Made by a program: the position numbers and the translations under genes. A DNA stretch of 11,722 nt, from positions 1 to 11,722 of the forward strand of contig JAHHUB010000038.1 of the NCBI GenBank assembly GCA_020024175.1, in the 5' to 3' direction. Below the pieces are notes generated by a model that saw only the letters and a list, made by a program, of their open reading frames with translations, had not been told where the DNA came from and made no database searches. The DNA is from Oscillospiraceae bacterium. Lineage in GTDB: Bacteria > Bacillota > Clostridia > Oscillospirales > Ruminococcaceae. Shown here piece after piece: positions 6,178 to 11,722 of this stretch. Numbering within the stretch: the stretch's first letter is position 1; each line of letters starts with the position of its first letter.

Positions 6178-7194
6178 TTAATCTCTGTATCCATTCGGAT
6201 TTTTTGACTGCCATCTCCAGGAGTCCTCACACATTTTTTCAATATCAAATTCAGCTTTCCAACCCAGTTCTTCATAAGCTTTTTTGGTGTCAGCCCAACA
6301 TTCCGGAATATCGCCGGGGCGTCTGTCTGTTATTTGGTATGGAATTTCTTTTCCACAGGCTTTTTCAAATGCCTTTATAACTTCCAAAACACTGTAGCCG
6401 TTTCCTGTTCCCAAATTGCAGATAAAAAGTCCGCATTTTTTATTTATTTTATTGAGAGCTGCAACATGACCTTTTGCCAAATCAACCACATGTATATAAT
6501 CTCTGACACCTGTTCCATCAGAAGTAGGGTAGTCATTTCCGAATACATTTACTTTTTCGAGTTTACCTGCGGCAACCTGAGCAATATATGGAACCAAATT
6601 GTTTGGAATACCATTGGGGTCTTCTCCGATAAGTCCGCTTTCATGAGCTCCTATAGGGTTAAAGTAGCGAAGAATAACAATATTAAAGTCCTCATTTACT
6701 TTTGCAAAATCCTTGAGGATATTTTCAATCATAAGTTTAGTTGCACCATAAGGGTTTGTAGTTGAGAGAGGAAAATCTTCTGTAATAGGTACAGATGCAG
6801 GATTTCCGTAAACTGTAGCTGAAGAGGAGAATACAAAATTTTTAACATTGTACTTAACCATACTGTTTAATATATTGAGAGTGCTGATAAGGTTATTGGA
6901 GTAGTACTCCAATGGTTTTGCTACACTTTCTCCAACTGCTTTAAGACCTGCAAAATGAATAACTGAATTTATATCGGGATTTTCCTCAAAAATTCTGTCT
7001 GTTTTTTCTTTTTCGCAAAGGTCATATTCATAAAATTTAATCTTTTTGCCTGTAATTCTTTCTACTGCTTCCAAAGATTTAATCGATGAATTTGACAAAT
7101 TATCAACAACTATAACTTCCATTCCTTGGTTTAATAATTCTACACAAGTGTGAGATCCTATATAACCTGTTCCGCCTGTAACTAATATCGCCAT
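6178..7194 (-). CDS. galE: UDP-glucose / UDP-N-acetylglucosamine 4-epimerase
   Basis: This 338-residue extended short-chain dehydrogenase/reductase is the same length as E. coli GalE and aligns without visible large gaps. Visible: NAD motif GGTGYIG (7-13), Asp31-Asn32 (VVDNLSN), FAGLKAVGES (81-90), SSSATVYG (123-130) with Ser124, the catalytic pair Tyr149 and Lys153 in YGATK, RYFNPIGAH (176-184) and RRPGDIPECWAD (291-302). At the position of E. coli Tyr299 there is Cys299; in E. coli a Tyr-to-Cys change there opens the site to UDP-GlcNAc/UDP-GalNAc, and human GALE has Cys. Dual specificity is therefore inferred. Start choice: ATG 7194 has GAGG about nine bases upstream and gives MAILVTGG; ATG 7209 has no ribosome binding site. 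It is the first gene of the three-gene operon, behind a strong promoter. Confidence 0.95.
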   Translation of the reverse strand: MAILVTGGTGYIGSHTCVELLNQGMEVIVVDNLSNSSIKSLEAVERITGKKIKFYEYDLCEKEKTDRIFEENPDINSVIHFAGLKAVGESVAKPLEYYSNNLISTLNILNSMVKYNVKNFVFSSSATVYGNPASVPITEDFPLSTTNPYGATKLMIENILKDFAKVNEDFNIVILRYFNPIGAHESGLIGEDPNGIPNNLVPYIAQVAAGKLEKVNVFGNDYPTSDGTGVRDYIHVVDLAKGHVAALNKINKKCGLFICNLGTGNGYSVLEVIKAFEKACGKEIPYQITDRRPGDIPECWADTKKAYEELGWKAEFDIEKMCEDSWRWQSKNPNGYRD

Positions 7195-7229
7195 TATTTT
7201 GAGCCTCATTTCTACATAATATGATTTAT

Positions 7230-7258
7230 ATTATACATTTTTATACTTTTGTTTTCAA
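7230..7258 (-). promoter_or_regulatory. Promoter of the galE-nucleotidyltransferase-nahK operon
   Basis: The minus strand reads TTGAAA (7258-7253), a 17-base spacer and a perfect TATAAT (7235-7230). Transcription should begin near 7223, leaving a short leader of about 30 bases. No clear operator or riboswitch was found. No convincing terminator follows the upstream M29 gene (7259-7348), so read-through from it is possible. Confidence 0.8.
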
Positions 7259-7348
7259 GCCTTAATCACTATTATTTCCTTGTTTTATATATTCTATTGC
7301 ACAGAATGGCTGATTGTGTTATAATTTTGATGTATTTAACATAATATT

Positions 7349-8314
7349 TTACAAAATAAGTTCTCCATCACGCATTATGCAAATTTCTTCTGCATAAATA
7401 GTGGGTTTATTAAATACAAGGTCAAAATGTCCTTTAGCATTGTGTTTTCCGCCCAAAGCAATATTTCTTCCCATTCCTATATGGAATGTTCCGTAAGTGG
7501 ATTCATCTTCTATATAAGAATCGCCTCGACACTTTGATTTTGTATTAAGTCCAATACCAAGTTCTGACGCATTATAAATGTTTTCATCACAGAAAGATTT
7601 TAAATAATCACTGAGTTTTCTGCCCATATCTGTTTCATCTGAAATGGATATTTTGCCTTTTGAAAAACTAAGTTCGATATTTTTATCAGGCTTTCCCAAA
7701 TAACCCATGGAACCATCTAATACAGCCCTTCCTTCGGTTGCTGTTTCTATTATCGGAATATATACTTCAAAGCTGGAAGATGATATTTGATATGGTTTAT
7801 CCACAACTCCTGCAAAGCAATCAGCTTTTCGGCCTGTTTTGTCAAATGTCAGGTCAGTACCTGCCTCAGTTGTAATTCTGATCCTGTTTGTTTTGCTTAA
7901 AACAGGGAGAATTTTATTTGCTTTCTCAAGAGAATCTCTGTAATCCATAGACAAAAAATCATATGACAAAATTGATTTTCCGCTGTTGGTTGACATGGGA
8001 AAAGATAAAAATCTTGCACCTTTTTTCACACTTTCAGATACAGCTTTATTGGTGAGCAAAGAATATTCCGCCGCTCCCATAATTGCGGTAAAAAGGTCTA
8101 ATGTAGGCTGAATACTGTTGAAAAAAGTTCCTATTTGAGTCTTATTTTCCGGTATAACCAATATAACCGAAAACACACCTGCTTTTTCAGCAATATCTTT
8201 TATGACACATATATCATCAATATGTTTTGAATTGGTAACAATCAAAAATCTGTCATCAGATTTTAATTTAAGCCAATCATTAACAATATATCCTGCATTT
8301 TCTATAATACTCAT
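7349..8314 (-). CDS. M29 (AmpS/AmpT-NicX superfamily) metallopeptidase-like protein, short form
   Basis: This 321-residue protein is similar in its C-terminal half to peptidase family M29 (leucyl aminopeptidase, aminopeptidase T). Probable metal ligands in family order: Glu183 (SFEVYIP), Glu251 (SELGIGLN), His278 (GTFHIGMG), and His296/Asp298 (GHFDLVF), with ALGGKHN between. The tyrosine that usually follows the first His in AmpT-type enzymes is Ile at the aligned spot, and the protein is clearly shorter than the roughly 400 residues of true AmpS/AmpT. This is closer to the short M29-like group that includes the NicX dioxygenase fold, so peptidase activity is not assured. There is no signal peptide. 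Start choice: ATG 8314 (MSIIENAG), with AAAGGA about 11 bases upstream; the longer frame to 8407 would overlap the divergent fucosidase and begin with a spurious hydrophobic stretch. Only 43 bases separate the two genes. Confidence 0.75.
   Translation of the reverse strand: MSIIENAGYIVNDWLKLKSDDRFLIVTNSKHIDDICVIKDIAEKAGVFSVILVIPENKTQIGTFFNSIQPTLDLFTAIMGAAEYSLLTNKAVSESVKKGARFLSFPMSTNSGKSILSYDFLSMDYRDSLEKANKILPVLSKTNRIRITTEAGTDLTFDKTGRKADCFAGVVDKPYQISSSSFEVYIPIIETATEGRAVLDGSMGYLGKPDKNIELSFSKGKISISDETDMGRKLSDYLKSFCDENIYNASELGIGLNTKSKCRGDSYIEDESTYGTFHIGMGRNIALGGKHNAKGHFDLVFNKPTIYAEEICIMRDGELIL
8280..8308 (+). promoter_or_regulatory. Promoter of the fucosidase gene, inside the M29 coding region
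   Basis: TTAACA (8280-8285), a 17-base spacer and TATAAT (8303-8308) form a near-consensus promoter facing the fucosidase. Transcription would begin about 8315, giving a leader of some 43 bases with AGGAGG six bases before the ATG. It overlaps the first codons of the oppositely directed M29 gene. Confidence 0.65.
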
Positions 8315-8357
8315 TTTGTAAAACATCCTTTCATATATTATTATCAGGAGGAAAAAT

Positions 8358-9668
8358 ATGTATAAGTTTAATAAGGAAACATATGAAAAACGCATACAAT
8401 GGTACAAAGATGCCCGATTTGGTATGTTTATTCATTGGGGACTTTATGCAATCCCTGCCAGAGGGGAATGGGTTCGCAGCAATGAGGAAATAACCAAAGA
8501 GGAATATATGAATTATTTCTACGAATTTAATCCTCAAAATTTTGACCCAGCCCAATGGGCAAAGGCTGCAAAAGCTGCCGGCATGAAATATGTTATTCTC
8601 ACTGCAAAGCATCATGATGGGTTCTGCTTATTTGACAGCAAATACACCAAATTTAAATCTACAAATACCCAGCTAAAAAAGGATATTGTAAAAGAATTTA
8701 CTGATGCTGTAAGAAAAGAAGGACTTAAAGTAGGACTTTATTTTTCACTGCTTGACTGGTTTCACAATGATTATCCCCATTATGGAGATAAATTTCATCC
8801 TATGAGAAACAACAAAAACTACACAAATGAAAACAGGGATTTTAATTCATATCTCAAATATATGCACAATCAAGTTGAAGAACTCTGCACTAACTACGGA
8901 AAAATCGATATTCTTTGGTTCGATTTTTCCTATGACGATATGAGAGGGGAAAAGTGGAAAGCTACAGAACTTATTAAAATGGTCAGAAAGCATCAGCCTG
9001 ATGTAATTATTGACAATCGTTTGGAAGTAAGTGGAGAGGGCAAAGGTTCTTTGGCTATGTGCAATCCTACCCCTTATCATGGAGATTTTGTAAGTCCCGA
9101 ACAAATTGTTCCTCCGGAGGGTGTTACCAATATCAATGGTGAACCACTCATGTGGGAGTCCTGTGTTACAATGAACAACAACTGGGGATACCATGGTACA
9201 GACAACAATTTTAAATCAGGGGAAATGCTTATTAAAAAATTAGTTGAATGTGTTTCCAAAGGCGGAAATATGCTTTTAAATGTAGGACCTGACGCCAACG
9301 GAAATATTCCTCCTCAATCCATGAAAATTTTAGATGAAATCGGTCAGTGGATGAACAAAAACAGTGCCAGCAGATATAAATGTGGTCCTTCCGGTCTTCC
9401 TAAACCTGATTATGGCAGAATTACAGCAGACATGGGAGGCAATATAAAATATGTCCATGTTTTTGAAAATACCATAGGGCCTCTTCCTTTGCCAGGATTT
9501 AAAAAAGATGAAATTAAATCCATAAGAGAACTTGCCACAGGCAGGGAAGTACCACTTTCCACAAGCTGGGTACACAGTGATTATCCAGATATGTGCTTTG
9601 CAAACTTGGGTCCCAATCCTATTTTGCCTGACAGTACCGACTATGTTCTTAAAATAACCACAAAATAA
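8358..9668 (+). CDS. Alpha-L-fucosidase, glycoside hydrolase family 29
   Basis: This 436-residue retaining glycosidase should release L-fucose from fucosylated oligosaccharides. Visible GH29 marks: RFGMFIHWGLYAIPARGEW (20-38) with His26, YVILTAKHHDGFCLF (78-92) with the His85-His86 pair, KVGLYFSLLDW (124-134), and DILWFDFS (184-191), where Asp189 fits the catalytic nucleophile. Then follow IIDNR (217-221), MWESCVTMNNNWGYH (265-279), where Glu267 is a candidate acid/base but not certain, and GGNMLLNVGPDANGNIPP (302-319). A short beta-rich C-terminal domain follows from about 350. There is no signal peptide or lipobox, so it is probably cytoplasmic and acts on imported small glycans. AGGAGG lies six bases before the ATG. 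It is a single-gene unit divergent from the M29 gene; linkage preference (alpha-1,2 versus 1,3/1,4) cannot be read. No fucose catabolism genes are in the window. Confidence 0.94.
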   Translation: MYKFNKETYEKRIQWYKDARFGMFIHWGLYAIPARGEWVRSNEEITKEEYMNYFYEFNPQNFDPAQWAKAAKAAGMKYVILTAKHHDGFCLFDSKYTKFKSTNTQLKKDIVKEFTDAVRKEGLKVGLYFSLLDWFHNDYPHYGDKFHPMRNNKNYTNENRDFNSYLKYMHNQVEELCTNYGKIDILWFDFSYDDMRGEKWKATELIKMVRKHQPDVIIDNRLEVSGEGKGSLAMCNPTPYHGDFVSPEQIVPPEGVTNINGEPLMWESCVTMNNNWGYHGTDNNFKSGEMLIKKLVECVSKGGNMLLNVGPDANGNIPPQSMKILDEIGQWMNKNSASRYKCGPSGLPKPDYGRITADMGGNIKYVHVFENTIGPLPLPGFKKDEIKSIRELATGREVPLSTSWVHSDYPDMCFANLGPNPILPDSTDYVLKITTK

Positions 9669-9671
9669 AGA

Positions 9672-9706
9672 AATATCCCCTTAAAATTTTTATTTAAGGG
9701 GATATT
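9672..9706. terminator. Bidirectional terminator between fucosidase and helicase genes
   Basis: A 14-bp perfect stem AATATCCCCTTAAA (9672-9685) with its complement at 9693-9706 and a seven-base AT loop lies just after the fucosidase stop and just before the helicase stop. T-rich sequence flanks it on both strands (ATTATTTT on plus, CTTTATTTT on minus). Confidence 0.82.
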
Positions 9707-9719
9707 ATTATTTTAAAGC

Positions 9720-11531
9720 TTATTTTTTACCGTATTTTATTCCAGTGAATTTTCCGCCTTTTTTCCCATTAAATTCATCTTCTTTCTTGATTTTTTGTTT
9801 CCTGTCTTTGCGTACTTTTTCTTCACTGTTTTTACCTGTGAATTTTTTATCTGATGATTTTCTCCCATGGAATTTCTTGTCATTTTTATCTGAAGACTTA
9901 TTGTGTTCACTCTTTTTGCCCACATTTTTCATCATAATTTGTGCATTTACAAATTTACCCGCTATTTTGCTTCCTGTCATTGTTTCGGCAATTTCGCCTG
10001 CCATAACTTCAGGAACTTCTACAGTGGAATAGTCATCGTAAATTTCTATTTTTCCGATTTCTCTGCCACGGATATTCATTTTTTCAGTTACAGCCCCTAC
10101 AATATGATTAGGAGCTATGCGGCATGAGCGTCCTATATTGAAAATAACCTTTGCATACCCTTTTTGAGCCTCACCATTTTGAGGTCTGGCTTTGATATTT
10201 CCTATTTCTTCAAATTTGCTTAAATCCATTGACTTGCTGCTCATTTGAAGTTTAATAAGATTAGATGCCAATTTGTAAAGAGAAATATCCTTTGAAAGAA
10301 GGGAGTCAACGATTTTAGTGTATTGTTCCTCAGGTTCTTCTGCTAAAATGCTATTTATTTTATTTATTTCTTCTGTTTGATATTTTTCTTTTATCTGAGC
10401 TATACTTGGAATTGCAATTTCTTCAGCTTCTGATTTGGTTTCCCTCAAAACCTGTTTGAAAAGCATTACCTGTCTTTTTCCGCTGCAAATTGTTACAGCT
10501 ATTCCTTTTTTGCCTGCTCGTCCGGTTCTTCCTATTCTGTGTATATAATATTCATTGGTCTGTGGTATGTCATAGTTGATTACATATTCCACATTTTTAA
10601 CATCAATTCCTCTGGCAGCTACATCGGTAGCAGTAAGAACATTGACTCTGCCAGATTTAAAGCTTTCCATAACCTGTGTTCTTTGGCTTTGTTTCATATC
10701 GCCATGAAGTCCCTGTATGCTGAAATTATATTCAGAGAGTTTTTCTGTAATTTCATCAACCATTTTCTTTGTGTTGCAGAAAATAATGGACTTTTCAGGA
10801 GAATGGTATTTAAGCAGCAGTGCAAGAGCATCCATTTTTCTGCCCATAGGCACTTCTGTATAAACTTGTGTAATATTATCCAATGGATCCTGTGCATTTT
10901 CAACTTCCACCATTACAGGGTCATTTTGAATTTTCTTTGTAAGTTCCAAAATCGGTTTTGGCATGGTTGCAGAAAACAGCACTGTTTGTCTGTTTTCGGG
11001 AGCCTCTGACAAAATTGTTTCAATATCTTCAACAAATCCCATACTGAGCATTTCATCAGCTTCATCCAATATAACCATATGGATATTGGAAAGTTTGAGA
11101 GTTCTTCTTCTCATATGGTCCATAACACGACCCGGTGTACCTACAACAATATTTGCTGTTTTAAGCTGGGTGATCTGTTTTACCATAGAGTCCCCGCCGT
11201 ATACTTCGGCAATTTTTATGCCTTGAGTATATTTGGTGAGCTTTCTCATTTCATCACAAACCTGCTGACAAAGTTCTCTGGTAGGACAAAGAACCAAAAT
11301 CTGTGCTGTAAGTTTCACATTATAAGATGTCAAAATGCTTTCTATTGCGGGCACTGCAAAAGCCACTGTCTTTCCCGTACCAGTTTGTGAACGTCCTATT
11401 ACATCCATTCCTCCGCTTATGAGGGGGATAACTTTTCCTTGTATCTCAGTGGGTGCGCTGAAACCCATTTCATCAATAGCTTTTTTTATTGACGGTGTCA
11501 AATCTAATTCCGAAAAATTTGTAATATTCAT
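9720..11531 (-). CDS. deaD: DEAD-box ATP-dependent RNA helicase with DbpA-type RNA-binding domain
   Basis: This 603-residue helicase remodels structured RNA, probably in ribosome assembly, RNA turnover or cold adaptation. Motifs in order: Q motif FSELDLTP...APTEIQ (6-31), I SQTGTGKT (48-55), Ia PTREL (83-87), Ib TPGR (132-135), II DEAD (156-159), III SAT (187-189), IV IIFCNT (249-254), V TDVAARGID (302-310), VI HRIGRTGR (331-338). Residues about 460-533 (YAKVIFNIGRSCRI...IGKIEIYDDYSTVEVP) form a DbpA-type RRM. Residues 536-603 are a lysine-rich tail with KFHGR, KFTGK, KFTGI and KYGKK, probably disordered and RNA-binding. Start choice: ATG 11531 follows GAGG closely; in-frame ATGs at 11549 and 11567 have no ribosome binding site. 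It is close to CshA/DeaD proteins of Bacillota; the symbol is by similarity of architecture. Confidence 0.93.
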   Translation of the reverse strand: MNITNFSELDLTPSIKKAIDEMGFSAPTEIQGKVIPLISGGMDVIGRSQTGTGKTVAFAVPAIESILTSYNVKLTAQILVLCPTRELCQQVCDEMRKLTKYTQGIKIAEVYGGDSMVKQITQLKTANIVVGTPGRVMDHMRRRTLKLSNIHMVILDEADEMLSMGFVEDIETILSEAPENRQTVLFSATMPKPILELTKKIQNDPVMVEVENAQDPLDNITQVYTEVPMGRKMDALALLLKYHSPEKSIIFCNTKKMVDEITEKLSEYNFSIQGLHGDMKQSQRTQVMESFKSGRVNVLTATDVAARGIDVKNVEYVINYDIPQTNEYYIHRIGRTGRAGKKGIAVTICSGKRQVMLFKQVLRETKSEAEEIAIPSIAQIKEKYQTEEINKINSILAEEPEEQYTKIVDSLLSKDISLYKLASNLIKLQMSSKSMDLSKFEEIGNIKARPQNGEAQKGYAKVIFNIGRSCRIAPNHIVGAVTEKMNIRGREIGKIEIYDDYSTVEVPEVMAGEIAETMTGSKIAGKFVNAQIMMKNVGKKSEHNKSSDKNDKKFHGRKSSDKKFTGKNSEEKVRKDRKQKIKKEDEFNGKKGGKFTGIKYGKK

Positions 11532-11584
11532 ATTTCCTCTTTCATTCATTTCTGTATAATTACTCATATATGTTCATACATGAT

Positions 11585-11620
11585 ATAAAAACAAGGGGTT
11601 TTTATACCCCTTGTTTTTAT
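11585..11620. terminator. Strong hairpin upstream of the helicase gene (terminator or leader attenuator)
   Basis: A 14-bp perfect stem ATAAAAACAAGGGG (11585-11598) with its complement at 11607-11620 carries an eight-base AT loop and T-runs in both arms' outer parts. On the minus strand it could end a transcript entering from beyond the right edge. If the helicase promoter at 11659-11632 is used, it sits at the extreme 5' end of the helicase leader. On the plus strand no gene precedes it. Confidence 0.65.
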
Positions 11621-11631
11621 GTTTTTACAAT

Positions 11632-11659
11632 TTTATAATTATATATTATAGTTTGACAA
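11632..11659 (-). promoter_or_regulatory. Possible promoter of the helicase gene
   Basis: The minus strand shows TTGTCA (11659-11654), a 16-base spacer and TATAAA (11637-11632). It is weaker than the other promoters here and surrounded by AT-rich sequence, so chance is possible. It would start the transcript about 11625, right at the hairpin, with about 95 bases of leader. The rest of the right edge (11660-11722) shows no gene. Confidence 0.4.
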
Positions 11660-11722
11660 AAATCAAGTATATTATTTGTAAAATTATTATAATTTATAGA
11701 TTAGACACAATATACAGCAAAA

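Noticed and set aside
5850..6380. 176-residue plus-strand reading frame, and the neighbour at 6334-6765
   Set aside because: Opposite-strand shadows of the nucleotidyltransferase and galE genes; Phe/Cys/Ser-rich composition, no family features, no ribosome binding site.
8315..8407. Extended N-terminus of the M29-like protein that could be taken for a signal anchor
   Set aside because: It would overlap the fucosidase start on the other strand and lacks a ribosome binding site at ATG 8407; ATG 8314 gives a family-like N-terminus.
10539..11009. 156-residue plus-strand reading frame
   Set aside because: Shadow of the helicase gene with Phe/His/Ile-rich composition and no motif.
1..11722. Defence system, CRISPR array, phage or transposon, tRNA or rRNA
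   Set aside because: Read on both strands; no direct repeat array, transposase, integrase, restriction or toxin gene, cloverleaf or rRNA segment was seen.

Overview
The window is AT-rich DNA with strong AAAGGAGG-type ribosome binding sites, A+T-rich promoters of the housekeeping sigma type and many intrinsic terminators. Together with the gene content (YjfB-family small protein, cobalamin-riboswitch ABC importer, NahK-type kinase, GH29 fucosidase) this suggests a low-GC Bacillota, most likely a Clostridia member living on host or dietary glycans. No species can be named from the sequence. There are no rRNA or tRNA genes, CRISPR arrays, insertion sequences or phage genes; this looks like ordinary chromosome.

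Left part (1-2605, minus strand): a corrinoid uptake operon. A near-consensus promoter drives a cobalamin riboswitch whose P1 stem, L5-L13 kissing-loop complementarity and downstream terminator can all be read directly. Behind it lie a FecCD/BtuC-type permease, a BtuD-type ATPase and a BtuF-type lipoprotein that runs off the left edge. The riboswitch argues that the cargo is vitamin B12 or another corrinoid, although the proteins alone could be taken for an iron-siderophore importer.

Middle (2606-4141, plus strand): an AT-rich spacer with a strong promoter, a 62-residue YjfB-like protein with its own terminator, and a D-2-hydroxyacid dehydrogenase. A 40-bp perfect hairpin separates the latter from the convergent sugar operon.

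Sugar-nucleotide operon (4184-7258, minus strand): galE, a sugar-1-phosphate nucleotidyltransferase and a NahK-type N-acetylhexosamine 1-kinase, tightly spaced behind one good promoter. The set is a complete route from a free hexosamine or hexose to a UDP-sugar and its C4 epimer without GalT: anomeric kinase, then NTP-dependent pyrophosphorylase, then epimerase. The GalE has Cys where E. coli GalE has Tyr299. That position controls access of N-acetylated UDP-sugars, so the operon is best read as GalNAc/GlcNAc salvage. This is the most interesting part of the window.

Right part (7349-11722): a short M29-type metallopeptidase-like protein divergent from a cytoplasmic GH29 alpha-L-fucosidase, whose promoter lies inside the M29 coding region. 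A two-way terminator follows, then a convergent DEAD-box RNA helicase with a DbpA-type RNA-binding domain and a lysine-rich tail. Its leader carries a strong hairpin. The fucosidase and the hexosamine operon together fit intracellular use of fucosylated glycans, but no transporter or galacto-N-biose phosphorylase is in view.
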